A stretch of 48,492 bases of DNA, from positions 1 to 48,492 of the forward strand of contig NZ_HG005291.1 in the NCBI RefSeq assembly GCF_000455285.1, given 5' to 3'. The notes beneath the pieces are model-generated. The model saw only the letters and a program-made list of their open reading frames with translations, did no database searches and was not told the origin of the DNA. The position numbers and the translations under genes are program-made. Below are positions 6,754 to 15,664 of this stretch, piece by piece. Position 1 is the stretch's first letter; every line of letters starts with the position of its first letter. Source of the DNA: Candidatus Stoquefichus massiliensis AP9 (GTDB lineage: Bacteria > Bacillota_I > Bacilli_A > Erysipelotrichales > Coprobacillaceae).

Positions 6754-9144
6754 TTATGCACGTAAATGAGCGTCATATTCTTTTGTAACAGCCTCAAGAA
6801 TCTGCTCCATAACTTCATTAATTGTTGTTTCATCCAACGTCTTTGTTGAATCCTGGAAAGTTAATGCAATAGCAACTGATTTTTTTCCTTCATCAATATG
6901 TTCACCAACATAAACATCAAAAATCTGTGTTTTAGAAATCAATCGTTTACTTGCTTTTTGAATAGTACGAACAACATCATATGTTGGAATATCCTGATTC
7001 ATAACTAAAGCAATATCTCTTGTTACTGAAGGAAATTGAGGAATTGGAGTAAACTTCAACGCTCTTGTTTTTAAATTTAAAAGAACAGAAAGATTTAATT
7101 CAGCAACATAAGTATCTTTTACATCATACTTTTTAGCCATACGTGGATGAATTTCACCAATCACACCAACAATATCTTTCCCCATAACAATATAACCACT
7201 TCTTCCTGGATGGAAATATTGATTGTTTTCTTCAACTGGTTTCAGTGTATATCGAGATTCTTCAATACATAATTTCTTAAAGATTGTTTCAACAAACCCT
7301 TTTACTAAATAGAAATCAGCCTTTTGAGATTGTTGTAACCATGGTACCGTATGATACATTCCTGAACAGGCAATCGATAGAGTTTGAATCTCTGTATCTT
7401 TTGAATATGTATGAGATAACTCATAAATACAAACATCTTTATTAGCATGTGAATTATTAAAATTAATAGCTTGTAGTAATGAAGGAATGACTGATTTTCT
7501 AGTCACACTTCTTTCTTCTCCTAAAGGCATCATTAATTCAATTGTATCCGCTTTATGGAAAAGATTAAAATCATTAACCATTGTAGGAGACGTTAATGTA
7601 TATGTCATGACTTCATGTAATCCTAAATCAGCTAATAAATGTCTAATAAACTTTGTTTTATCTTGCACTGGACTTAATGCCCCTTTGGTCATTTCCATAT
7701 ACGGTAATGTACTAGGAATATAATCATAGCCATACATTCTTGCGACTTCTTCAATCAAATCAGCTGCCATTGTCATATCATTACGATATGTTGGCACAGT
7801 CACTGTAAAAGATTCTTCGTCTAGAGTATAGTCAAAATGTAATCTTGTAAAGATATCTGCAATATCATCAGTAGAAATTTTTGTCCCTAACAAACCATTA
7901 ACACGTGTTGTTGTTAATGTGACAATTTTCTTTTCAGGTGTATAAGGCGTTGTAACACTCTTATAAATTTCTTTTGCATCTGCTAAATCTTTTAATAAAG
8001 ATGCACAACGATTCAAAACACGTTCTGTATTCGCTGTGTCAATAGCACCTTTAATATAGTGTTGAGATGCATCTGTTAATAAATTTAATCGACGTGCTGT
8101 ATTTCTTAAATTAGCACCATTAAAGGTAGCTGCTTCAATCACAATATTAACTGTGTTTTCATCAATCTTTGTATCATTACTTCCCATGACACCAGCAACA
8201 CATCCAATTCCATCATCAGTAGATACAATAATATCTTCTGGAAGAATATCATATTCTTGCCCATCTAATAAAATTGCTTTTTGCTGAAAACCTGTTTTAA
8301 TAACAAAACCTTTTGTTTTAAGTTTGTCATAATCATACATATGGATAGGTTGACCTGTTTCTATCATCACAAAGTTAGAAATATCAACGATATTATTAAT
8401 AGGTTTCATTCCACTTGCAAGTAATGCTGTTCTTAACCATTCTGGTGATTCTTTAGTGATAACACCTTTAACTAATTTAGCACCAAAGAATGGACATAAA
8501 TCAGTTTTTACTTCTACTGTGATTTCACTATCTAACTCATCCATATCAATCATTTTTGGAACTTTGACTTCACGATTTAGTAAAGCCCCTACTTCATAAG
8601 CTAAGGAAATCATTGCCATACAATCAGAACGATTTGGTGTTAATCCAATTTCTAAAACAGTATCATCATAACCCATATATTTCAAAGCATCAACACCAAT
8701 TGGTGCATCACTATCTAATACATGAATTCCCGCTTTATCTTCTTCTTTTAACAAACGTTGTTCAATTCCAAGCTCAGCAATTGAACAAATCATTCCATTA
8801 GACTCGACACCACGAATATGACTTTCTTTAATTTTAAAACCATCTCCCAAATCACATCCAGGTAATGCAACAATGACTTTTTGTCCTGCATCCACATTTG
8901 GAGCACCACAAACAATCTGATTCACAACACCTGGAGCAATTTCAACCTGGCATACATTTAAATGATCCGAATCTGGATGAGCGACTTTATCTTGAACATA
9001 TCCCACAACAAGTTTATCACCTCTTGCAAAGACATGCATACCTTCCACTTCATGACCAATTGATGTTAATTTAGCAGCTACTTCATCTGCTGTGAAATCA
9101 TCAACTTTTACATATTGATTCAATAATTTTAAACTTGCTTCCAT
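6754..9144 (-). CDS. pheT: Phenylalanine-tRNA ligase beta subunit
   Basis: A 796-residue protein of normal length for PheT. It pairs with PheS in the alpha2-beta2 enzyme that charges tRNA-Phe. Visible parts are the N-terminal EMAP-like tRNA-binding domain (residues about 40-150, with VCGAPNVDAGQKVIVALPG), the B3/B4 editing domain near 210-390, the B5 domain (RVNGLLGT near 410) and the C-terminal anticodon-binding domain (FPSVTRDIALVMN near 705). It follows pheS by three bases, and the T-box ahead of pheS controls both. Confidence 0.97.
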   Translation of the reverse strand: MEASLKLLNQYVKVDDFTADEVAAKLTSIGHEVEGMHVFARGDKLVVGYVQDKVAHPDSDHLNVCQVEIAPGVVNQIVCGAPNVDAGQKVIVALPGCDLGDGFKIKESHIRGVESNGMICSIAELGIEQRLLKEEDKAGIHVLDSDAPIGVDALKYMGYDDTVLEIGLTPNRSDCMAMISLAYEVGALLNREVKVPKMIDMDELDSEITVEVKTDLCPFFGAKLVKGVITKESPEWLRTALLASGMKPINNIVDISNFVMIETGQPIHMYDYDKLKTKGFVIKTGFQQKAILLDGQEYDILPEDIIVSTDDGIGCVAGVMGSNDTKIDENTVNIVIEAATFNGANLRNTARRLNLLTDASQHYIKGAIDTANTERVLNRCASLLKDLADAKEIYKSVTTPYTPEKKIVTLTTTRVNGLLGTKISTDDIADIFTRLHFDYTLDEESFTVTVPTYRNDMTMAADLIEEVARMYGYDYIPSTLPYMEMTKGALSPVQDKTKFIRHLLADLGLHEVMTYTLTSPTMVNDFNLFHKADTIELMMPLGEERSVTRKSVIPSLLQAINFNNSHANKDVCIYELSHTYSKDTEIQTLSIACSGMYHTVPWLQQSQKADFYLVKGFVETIFKKLCIEESRYTLKPVEENNQYFHPGRSGYIVMGKDIVGVIGEIHPRMAKKYDVKDTYVAELNLSVLLNLKTRALKFTPIPQFPSVTRDIALVMNQDIPTYDVVRTIQKASKRLISKTQIFDVYVGEHIDEGKKSVAIALTFQDSTKTLDETTINEVMEQILEAVTKEYDAHLRA

Positions 9145-9147
9145 ACA

Positions 9148-10182
9148 CTAATCCTTTCTCGTGAACTGATTTAAGAATCTTAAATCACCACTATAGAAAT
9201 TTCTAATATTATCAATACCATATTTCAACATTGCAACACGTTCTAATCCAATTCCAAAAGCAAATCCTTGATAAACATCAGGATCAAAACCACACATTTC
9301 TAGCACTTTAGGATTGACCATACCAGCTCCTAAAATTTCAATCCATCCTGTATATTTACACATTGGACAACCTTTTCCTTCGCAATTATGACAGCTAATA
9401 TCAACTTCAACACTTGGCTCTGTAAAAGGAAAATATGATGGTCTTAATCGAATTTCACGTTTTTCTCCAAACATTTGCTTAGCAAATAATTCCAATGTTC
9501 CTTTTAAATCAGCCATTGTAATATTTTTATCAATAACCAGTCCTTCACATTGACTAAACTGATGAGAATGTGTTGCATCATCATCATCTCTTCGATAAGT
9601 TTTTCCTGGACATATAATTTTAATTGGTCCTTTTCCTTTTGCATCCAGCATAGTACGCGCTTGTACTGGCGACGTATGCGTTCTCATCAAAGTATTTTCA
9701 TCAATATAAAGAGTATCCTGCATATCTCTTGCCGGATGTCCTTTTGGTAGATTCATTAATTCAAAGTTATAATGATCAGATTCAACTTCTGGCCCCTCAG
9801 CTATAGAATATCCCATACCAATAAACAATTCTTCTAATTCTTCTCTAATCATAGATAATGGATGAATACTCCCTAGTGCTAAAGCATTACTTGGTAAAGT
9901 AATATCAATTTTTTCACTCTTAAGTTTTTCATTCATCTCAGCTTCTTCTAAAGTTAATTTTTTCTCATCAATAGCTTGTGTTATTTCTTGTTTAACTTTA
10001 TTGGAAACCTGACCAAAAGAAGCTCTTTCCTCTTTTGACATATCTTTCATTGATTTCATTGCCGCTTGCATTGGCCCTTTTTTTCCTAGATAGAAGACTC
10101 TTAAATCATTTAATTCTTTTAATGATATACAATCATGAATCTTTGTTAAGGCTTCTTCCTTAATCTTTAATAGTTCGTCCAT
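9148..10182 (-). CDS. pheS: Phenylalanine-tRNA ligase alpha subunit
   Basis: A 344-residue catalytic subunit of PheRS. The N-terminal coiled coil (about 1-85) binds tRNA. Class II motif 2 is [15 protein letters not shown] and motif 3 is [28 protein letters not shown] cluster inserts before motif 3, as in other Firmicutes. The start is the ATG at 10180-10182 because AAGGAGG lies six bases upstream. An in-frame ATG 33 bases earlier (10213-10215) is part of the T-box terminator hairpin and is not credible as a start. Confidence 0.97.
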   Translation of the reverse strand: MDELLKIKEEALTKIHDCISLKELNDLRVFYLGKKGPMQAAMKSMKDMSKEERASFGQVSNKVKQEITQAIDEKKLTLEEAEMNEKLKSEKIDITLPSNALALGSIHPLSMIREELEELFIGMGYSIAEGPEVESDHYNFELMNLPKGHPARDMQDTLYIDENTLMRTHTSPVQARTMLDAKGKGPIKIICPGKTYRRDDDDATHSHQFSQCEGLVIDKNITMADLKGTLELFAKQMFGEKREIRLRPSYFPFTEPSVEVDISCHNCEGKGCPMCKYTGWIEILGAGMVNPKVLEMCGFDPDVYQGFAFGIGLERVAMLKYGIDNIRNFYSGDLRFLNQFTRKD

Positions 10183-10200
10183 ATGTTCCTCCTTCAAAAT

Positions 10201-10425
10201 AAAAAATCGTTCCATCTAGGAACGATTATAATCGCGGTACCATCCTAATTCATAACAAACTCTTGTTATGCACTTAATTCACAGTAACGTTGTGTTGACG
10301 GCGATGATTAGTCGCACTCCAAGGTGAATTCAATAAATGCATTGTCAGAAAACTCACAGCAACTGTTTTCCTCTCTTTCACAATTTCTTTATCTACTTGT
10401 CCTCTTCATCGTGTTTACTGTTCAT
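10201..10425 (-). ncRNA. T-box leader, tRNA-Phe responsive
   Basis: The canonical T-box sequence AGGATGGTACCGCGAT is at 10231-10246 on the minus strand. It is followed by the terminator AATCGTTCC-TAGAT-GGAACGATT plus U-run (10201-10227). Upstream is a long Stem I. The segment GAATTCACC offers UUC (10326-10328) as the specifier codon, matching the downstream PheRS genes. Uncharged tRNA-Phe should favour antitermination and raise pheST expression. The left edge is set by the terminator and the right edge by the promoter, so Stem I limits are approximate. Confidence 0.92.
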
Positions 10426-10454
10426 ATTATAGCCAAAACTCAACATAAAAACAA
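10426..10454 (-). promoter_or_regulatory. Promoter of the pheST T-box transcript
   Basis: TTGTTT (10449-10454), a 17-base spacer and TATAAT (10426-10431) on the minus strand. Confidence 0.65.
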
Positions 10455-10475
10455 GTCTTTTTTATATAACACAAA

Positions 10476-11351
10476 TTATCCATTATATTTTTGATAAATC
10501 GTTTCTATTTCCTCTTCACTTAAACCTTCAAAGAAAATATGTTCACTATCAAATTCATGTAATTCATGATGAGATAACTCTTTCATAAATTCATCAAAAG
10601 AAATATCTCCCAGCATCTTTTCTTTTTCAAGTGAGACAAGTGCAACAATATAATGATCTGCTTCAATACTTTCACCCGTTTGAAAGTTTATACATGACAT
10701 AGGTATCATTGGTTTTAATGGAAAGATTGTATCAACAGTCGCTGTTACTGTATAGACCCCTAATATAGAATCATCTTGTGTTTTATACATATGAGCATTT
10801 GCATAATACAAGTCTTTTATCTGATTTTGATGCAAATCATTAGCAAAGTTTGTTAATGTTTTATCAGTTAGCCAATGCTGTACATCTTGAGAACGAAAAT
10901 AATAGGGCCACATTGTACAAAAGAAGTTACCATTATCATGATCATTCAAAAAAGACTGTAATGATGCATAACTAAAATCTTTAATATATGATTTCAATTC
11001 ATTGATTTCATTCAATGATTTTTCTTCACCATCCTGTATAAATGTTGTTGTTTTCCAAAGTTTGCAAAGATGTTCAATTAATAAATAAAGATCATCTATC
11101 TCTTCACTCGTTGTAGGTAATAACATATGCAAACCGATCTGCGATGCTTCATTTTCATTCCAAATCACACTGATTCCTCTAGCAATATGATCAGGATGAT
11201 AAATAGTCAATTCATTATCATTTCTTTCATCAGGAATCAAAACATAATTTTGATCATATCTTCCATAAGCAAACTGATCCATTAAAATATCTTTCATTTT
11301 TAATTTCTTTTTAAATAATCCTTGTTGATAAATTGTTATATCTACACTCAT
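10476..11351 (-). CDS. DUF4299 family protein
   Basis: A 291-residue soluble protein. The N-terminus (SLFKKKL-like GLFKKKLKMKDIL, then YGRYDQNYVLIPDE), the HIARGISV block and the LPTTSEEIDDLYLLI and WKTTTFIQDGEE segments match my memory of the Firmicutes family DUF4299, which has no known function. No signal peptide, membrane helix or catalytic motif is evident. It sits between the rRNA methylase gene, 17 bases upstream, and the pheST leader downstream, and probably shares the methylase transcript. Family assignment is from recall, not search. Confidence 0.6.
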   Translation of the reverse strand: MSVDITIYQQGLFKKKLKMKDILMDQFAYGRYDQNYVLIPDERNDNELTIYHPDHIARGISVIWNENEASQIGLHMLLPTTSEEIDDLYLLIEHLCKLWKTTTFIQDGEEKSLNEINELKSYIKDFSYASLQSFLNDHDNGNFFCTMWPYYFRSQDVQHWLTDKTLTNFANDLHQNQIKDLYYANAHMYKTQDDSILGVYTVTATVDTIFPLKPMIPMSCINFQTGESIEADHYIVALVSLEKEKMLGDISFDEFMKELSHHELHEFDSEHIFFEGLSEEEIETIYQKYNG

Positions 11352-11368
11352 TTTTCATTCTCCTCTTA

Positions 11369-12091
11369 TCATACTTGAAAATGATACATTGTTACTGCAG
11401 CTGCAATTGCAACATTTAAAGATTCAACAGTTTGAATTGGAATATAGAGCCGATGATTACATAAACCGAGAATATCCTCACTCACACCTTGCCCTTCATT
11501 TCCCATAATAAAAGCCATTCTCTCTTTTGAATTATATGAATCTATACTTTGCGCCTGATGTAAACATGTTCCATAAACATCAACACCTATATCTTGTAAA
11601 AATCGAATTGCTTCTGTTAAATTCATAATACAAACATTCATTTGAAACAACGCCCCTTGTGTTGCACGAACGACCTTATCATTATATAAATCAACGCAAT
11701 CTGGCGACATAATGATTTGATCATAGCCAAACGCTAAAGCCGTACGCATAATGGTTCCAACATTTCCTGGATCTTGCACCCTATCTAACAACACATATCT
11801 TTTACCATTTTCCTGAAGTTGTTGATTATGTGGTTTATGACACACTGCCATAATAGGCTGAGGCGTTTTTGTAAAAGCTAATTTTTTCATGATTGACTCA
11901 GAAACATATAAAGTTTCTTCATCAAAGTGTTGATCTAATGTTGTGATAATGTATCGAATACACTGATGTTTTCTAGCTTCTTCTACTAAATGAAAACCTT
12001 CTATAAGATAAAGATTCATCTCATCACGATATTTTTTTTGCTTTAACTTCATTATTTTCTTTATTGTTTCATTTTGAATAGATGTAATCAT
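11369..12091 (-). CDS. TrmH/SpoU-family rRNA 2'-O-methyltransferase
   Basis: A 240-residue SPOUT methyltransferase like Bacillus YsgA. The N-terminal 80 residues form the small RNA-binding (L30e-like) domain. The SPOUT knot carries the three SpoU motifs: DRVQDPGNVGTIMRTALAFG, MGNEGQGVS and IPIQTVESLNVAIAAAV. The enzyme would methylate a ribose in 23S rRNA using S-adenosylmethionine; the exact nucleotide is not readable. In Bacillus ysgA, sspI and pheS are also adjacent, so the neighbourhood is conserved. It overlaps the upstream metallopeptidase gene by 4 bases. Confidence 0.9.
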   Translation of the reverse strand: MITSIQNETIKKIMKLKQKKYRDEMNLYLIEGFHLVEEARKHQCIRYIITTLDQHFDEETLYVSESIMKKLAFTKTPQPIMAVCHKPHNQQLQENGKRYVLLDRVQDPGNVGTIMRTALAFGYDQIIMSPDCVDLYNDKVVRATQGALFQMNVCIMNLTEAIRFLQDIGVDVYGTCLHQAQSIDSYNSKERMAFIMGNEGQGVSEDILGLCNHRLYIPIQTVESLNVAIAAAVTMYHFQV

Positions 12092-12753
12092 ACATGTTTC
12101 TCCTTTAAACTTTTTAATCTACTTTTATAATCAGGCATTCTTTTTTCAATTTCCAGATAAAACTGAGAAGAATGATTAGGCTGTAAAAAATGTGCCAGTT
12201 CATGCACAATGACATAATCAATTAATTCTTTTTCTAAATGAACCAAAGAAAGATTAAAAGTTATTTTATTTTCTCGATAATAACAACTTCCCCATCTTCC
12301 TTTATATTTTTTGATTTCAATATGTGGCATATCTAGATCAAAGTCATGTGCTAAATATGCAATGACTTTCTCTTCAATGTAGTCTAACAATATTTTTTTT
12401 AAATAAATATCTATACAACTTTGAATATTTTGATGGTATACATATAATTTTTGATCATGTATCTGACACTTCTTTTGTTCAACATTTCTCAAAAGAATTT
12501 CATATTTATGATTGTAAATATAAATATAACCATGATTTTGATATTGAGCATAAGGTTCAAATATTTCTATTTGTTTCAATAATTGATGTTGATATTTTTG
12601 AATATTATCTTCAATAAATGAAATAGGTGTCAAATAAGGTGCACTCACAACAATTCTGCCATCTTTCACTCTCATCCGAATGGATTTCATTTGTTTAAAA
12701 TAAACATCATAATCAATAATTTGCTGATTTAAAACAATTTGATAACTTTTCAT
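12088..12753 (-). CDS. YgjP-like (DUF45) metallopeptidase-domain protein
   Basis: A 221-residue protein of the YgjP/DUF45 family. The zincin motif HELAHFLQPNH (HExxH plus a downstream His) is at about residues 172-182, preceded by the family marker KKYKGRWGSCYYRENKITFNL. Members are thought to be zinc-dependent hydrolases; in some genomes they sit near restriction genes, but not here. The start is the ATG at 12751-12753, with AAGGAGT six bases upstream. Longer in-frame readings have no ribosome-binding site. Confidence 0.85.
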   Translation of the reverse strand: MKSYQIVLNQQIIDYDVYFKQMKSIRMRVKDGRIVVSAPYLTPISFIEDNIQKYQHQLLKQIEIFEPYAQYQNHGYIYIYNHKYEILLRNVEQKKCQIHDQKLYVYHQNIQSCIDIYLKKILLDYIEEKVIAYLAHDFDLDMPHIEIKKYKGRWGSCYYRENKITFNLSLVHLEKELIDYVIVHELAHFLQPNHSSQFYLEIEKRMPDYKSRLKSLKEKHV

Positions 12754-12763
12754 ATAACTCCTT

Positions 12764-12793
12764 GAATAAACTCGATATAAATGACCTATATTA
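12764..12793 (+). promoter_or_regulatory. Candidate sigma-G promoter of sspI
   Basis: GAATA (12764-12768), an 18-base spacer and TATATTA (12787-12793) fit the forespore sigma-G pattern (GHATR / CATNHTA) with one mismatch, ahead of a spore-protein gene. Confidence 0.4.
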
Positions 12794-12813
12794 TATAAGA
12801 AAGGATGATACAA

Positions 12814-13005
12814 ATGCGTGAAGCTCTATTAATGAACTTAAAAGGCTTTTCAGCCTCTCAACTCCAACAGACAATAGATGATGGTATTGCCTCAAAAGAA
12901 GAAACAATTCTTGTTGGATTAGGTGTTTTATTTGAACAATACTATAATTCATTAGATACCCATTCTAAACAACAGTTTCTCCAAAATATTTCTGATTTAC
13001 TTTAG
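12814..13005 (+). CDS. sspI: Small acid-soluble spore protein SspI
   Basis: A 63-residue protein matching the SspI family in length and pattern. MREALLMNLKGFSASQLQQT aligns with the MNLRDAVIANVSGNSQEQLQ start known from Bacillus, and EETILVGLGVLFEQYY aligns with the EEKMLPGLGVLFE core. SspI is a minor spore-core protein made late in the forespore. The start at 12814 is chosen because AAAGGATG lies upstream; an ATG three codons earlier overlaps that site. It is the only plus-strand gene in this part, in the place it also occupies beside ysgA and pheS in Bacillus. It implies a spore-forming host. Confidence 0.88.
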   Translation: MREALLMNLKGFSASQLQQTIDDGIASKEETILVGLGVLFEQYYNSLDTHSKQQFLQNISDLL

Positions 13006-13452
13006 ACCAGTTTCTGGTCTGCTTTTTTTATCAATTATTTTATGCACCCATACAAATAACTCTGGCGTTCTTTTCCACATTTCCTTAATCATTCTTAAAC
13101 TTATTAATAAACATAAAATAAATAAATTGTATTGAAATAAATCAAGAATAGGAATAAAGAATATACAAATACAGAGAATCCATAAACCAATACATGGTAA
13201 AAAAGTCACTTTCTCTTCATAAATATCATAAACAATTTTTGATATTTCAAAAACCACATAATCAAACACCCACATTAAAAGAAAATATAAGGTTGTATAA
13301 ATATCAAAAACAAATAATCTTTGAATAGCTTCAGCAAATGAACACTGATAGTATTGAATCAACGAAATAATAAAAGCTATAAAAGCTGCCATTAAAGTCG
13401 CAAGAGCATTTCTAAACATATAAATAGTAACAAAATCTTTTCTACTTTTCAT
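12997..13452 (-). CDS. Hypothetical membrane protein
   Basis: A 151-residue protein with four strongly hydrophobic segments (about residues 12-32, 50-72, 83-102 and 103-120) and a basic tail. I recognise no family. It overlaps the gene before it by 11 bases, so the two are probably translated together. Its last bases overlap sspI and its terminator. The upstream partner is a membrane-anchored exported protein, which suggests a shared envelope function, but nothing more specific can be said. Confidence 0.7.
   Translation of the reverse strand: MKSRKDFVTIYMFRNALATLMAAFIAFIISLIQYYQCSFAEAIQRLFVFDIYTTLYFLLMWVFDYVVFEISKIVYDIYEEKVTFLPCIGLWILCICIFFIPILDLFQYNLFILCLLISLRMIKEMWKRTPELFVWVHKIIDKKSRPETGLK
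13004..13030 (+). terminator. Terminator of sspI
   Basis: AGACCAG-TTT-CTGGTCT (13004-13020) followed by GCTTTTTTTA. The hairpin begins inside the sspI stop codon and overlaps the 3' coding end of the convergent gene. Confidence 0.85.
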
Positions 13453-14308
13453 GACTATCCACCGCCTTAATTGCCCCTTTTAAATTTAGCATAAATGTAT
13501 ATCCCTCAGTGTCTGTATCTTTCTTTGTTAATGTCACTACACATCGAAGTTCACGTTCTAATAAAGATCCTTTATCATCATAGAAAGCAACAGTTTTATT
13601 TTTACCATTCAAAATATCTTCTGTCTTTCCTTTAACATAAGCAAAACGTTCATAATCATTAATATTGTCAACATCCCCATTTTCTTTCAAATAAAGATAA
13701 TCAATAATAATATAAGGATATTCCTTATCAATTTGTTTATCTGTTGAAACAAAATCCCCTGTTTTTAACCACGATGCTGTTGCATATACATTTTGCAAAG
13801 CATAATTCTTATTAGCTCCATTGTATGCAATAATCTGTTGCATATTCATTGGCAGCGTCTGTTCATAAACTTTCTCATCATCACGCTTTACAATAACTTC
13901 TAAACTTGTCTCTTTAAACTCATCACCAGACATCTGTTCTTGTGTTTTTTCATGATTCATAAAAAGAACTTCATTATCACTTTTCACATCTAATTGATGC
14001 ACATAACGCATTTCCTCTTTACCATTTTTAACAACAAAAGTCGCTATAACTTGATCACCTTCCAAAAAGAAACGATCATTTAATGCAACAATTCTTGCCC
14101 CACCATGACTTTGTTCATCATGATCTTTATAAAACTCATAACCATTAACACTCAAATCATCATTATTTCCCATAAAACAATACTGATAATCACTTGTGTT
14201 CACATATGTATGAAAAATAAAATTATCATACCAAAAAAACAATGTAACAACTAACATGCATAATAAAACAACTGATAAAATTAATTGTCTTTTGATTTCT
14301 TTATTCAT
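13442..14308 (-). CDS. Hypothetical membrane-anchored extracytoplasmic protein
   Basis: A 288-residue protein with a short basic start, one membrane helix (about residues 9-27) and a long hydrophilic C-terminal part rich in Asp, Glu and beta-type segments, which would face outside. I see no catalytic motif and no lipobox. It is separated from htrA by the htrA terminator and overlaps the next membrane-protein gene. The pair looks like a two-gene envelope unit of unknown function. Confidence 0.7.
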   Translation of the reverse strand: MNKEIKRQLILSVVLLCMLVVTLFFWYDNFIFHTYVNTSDYQYCFMGNNDDLSVNGYEFYKDHDEQSHGGARIVALNDRFFLEGDQVIATFVVKNGKEEMRYVHQLDVKSDNEVLFMNHEKTQEQMSGDEFKETSLEVIVKRDDEKVYEQTLPMNMQQIIAYNGANKNYALQNVYATASWLKTGDFVSTDKQIDKEYPYIIIDYLYLKENGDVDNINDYERFAYVKGKTEDILNGKNKTVAFYDDKGSLLERELRCVVTLTKKDTDTEGYTFMLNLKGAIKAVDSHEK

Positions 14309-14342
14309 AATATCACCATTTCACATTATATAGTTTTTATAG

Positions 14343-14371
14343 AAAAAAGGAAAGACCTTTCGTCTTTCCTT
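14343..14371 (-). terminator. Terminator of htrA
   Basis: On the minus strand AAGGAAAGAC-GAAAG-GTCTTTCCTT (14347-14371) is followed by a T-run (14343-14348). The stem includes the htrA stop codon. Confidence 0.85.
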
Positions 14372-15563
14372 AAGAAGATCCAAGTTTTACATTGACGTCA
14401 GATGTAGAACCATTATGATTTATTGTCAATTTCACAGTATCACCAGGATTTTTAGAATAAAGTTTTGTTAAAAAGTCTTTATATGACTGAATTTCTTCAC
14501 CATCGAATTTTGTAATAACATCGCCAGCCTGAATACCTGCTGAACTTGCTGCTGATCCACTTTGAACACTCGCAACATAAATACCTTTATTCAAATTTGT
14601 TTGAATACGATACATATACAGTTCATATGAAGAATATCCATCTAATGATAAACCAGAAATTCCTAATGTTGGACGATTGACTTTACCTGATGAAATAATT
14701 TCCTCTACAAGTTTAATCGCATCATTAATTGGTAAAGCAAAGCCCATACCTTCTACTTCTTCTGATGAATATTTCATTGAAGTAATTCCAACCAATTCAC
14801 CAACTGCATTTATCAATGCACCACCACTATTTCCAGGATTAATTGCTGCATCAGTTTGAATAACATTCATATCCCAGTCTTCTTTTCCATCACCATTTAA
14901 ATCAACAGAAACAGTACGTTTTGCAGCAGAGACAATTCCTTGTGTAACTGTGCCAGCATATTCAATTCCTAATGGACTTCCAACGGCTATAACAGGTTCA
15001 CCAGAATCTAACAAATCAGAATCTCCAGTTTTAAAAGCAGTCACATCAAAATTCACATTCATTTTCAAGACTGCAATATCTCCATATTGATCACTACCAA
15101 CCAACTCTGCTTTCACAGATTCACCATTTGAATAAATCACTTCAATAGATTGTGCTGAATCAATAACATGATGGTTTGTTATGACATATACTGTTTTTCC
15201 ATCAATCTTATAAACAACACCACTACCACTACCAGAAAGTTTATTATTCTGATAAACAGCAACACCAACAGTTGATTCTTTTGCTTTCTTAATCACATCA
15301 GTTAAATCCGTTTTCACATCATAATTAATTGTTTGAACTTTCGCATTAGTTGTTGAACCATTCGTAGAAGATGACGTTCCTAAAACCTTATACATCAAAA
15401 ATCCATTACAAGCCAAAGAGACAACTAATAAAACCGATACAATGAATTTAAAAATCGTATTCTTATTCCACTTATTTCGTGGTCCTTTTTGGCCATTTGG
15501 CTGATTTATATATTCATGGGACTCTTTGTTTTCTTCAAAAACATTTTCATTCATATCTTCCAT
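14370..15563 (-). CDS. htrA: HtrA/DegP-like S1C serine protease
   Basis: A 397-residue membrane-anchored quality-control protease. The cytosolic N-terminus is hydrophilic (1-35), one helix spans about 37-58, and a trypsin-like domain follows. Its triad is His132 (TNHHVID), Asp162 (YGDIAVLKM) and Ser246 (NPGNSGGAL). A single PDZ domain ends the protein (about 297-392, with GSAASSAGIQAGDVITKFDG). The VDLNGDGKEDWD loop before the active Ser is seen in other Firmicutes members. The start has AAAGGAAG upstream. It would degrade or hold misfolded exported proteins. It is a single-gene unit with its own promoter, a palindrome and a terminator. Confidence 0.93.
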   Translation of the reverse strand: MEDMNENVFEENKESHEYINQPNGQKGPRNKWNKNTIFKFIVSVLLVVSLACNGFLMYKVLGTSSSTNGSTTNAKVQTINYDVKTDLTDVIKKAKESTVGVAVYQNNKLSGSGSGVVYKIDGKTVYVITNHHVIDSAQSIEVIYSNGESVKAELVGSDQYGDIAVLKMNVNFDVTAFKTGDSDLLDSGEPVIAVGSPLGIEYAGTVTQGIVSAAKRTVSVDLNGDGKEDWDMNVIQTDAAINPGNSGGALINAVGELVGITSMKYSSEEVEGMGFALPINDAIKLVEEIISSGKVNRPTLGISGLSLDGYSSYELYMYRIQTNLNKGIYVASVQSGSAASSAGIQAGDVITKFDGEEIQSYKDFLTKLYSKNPGDTVKLTINHNGSTSDVNVKLGSS

Positions 15564-15601
15564 TTTACAATCTTCCTTTCTCTATGTATTGTTCTTACAG
15601 T

Positions 15602-15657
15602 ATTATCATATATGATAATTGACAAAACATTATTTTAAAAGTGTGTGAAAATGTCAA
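15602..15657 (-). promoter_or_regulatory. htrA promoter with downstream palindrome
   Basis: The minus strand has TTGACA (15652-15657), a 17-base spacer and AATAAT (15629-15634). Just past the predicted start lies the perfect 18-base palindrome ATTATCATATATGATAAT (15602-15619), a candidate repressor operator. Confidence 0.55.
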
Positions 15658-15664
15658 AAAATAT

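Noticed and set aside
10183-10215. Longer pheS start giving an 11-residue extension
   Set aside because: It would begin inside the T-box terminator hairpin; AAGGAGG marks the internal ATG.
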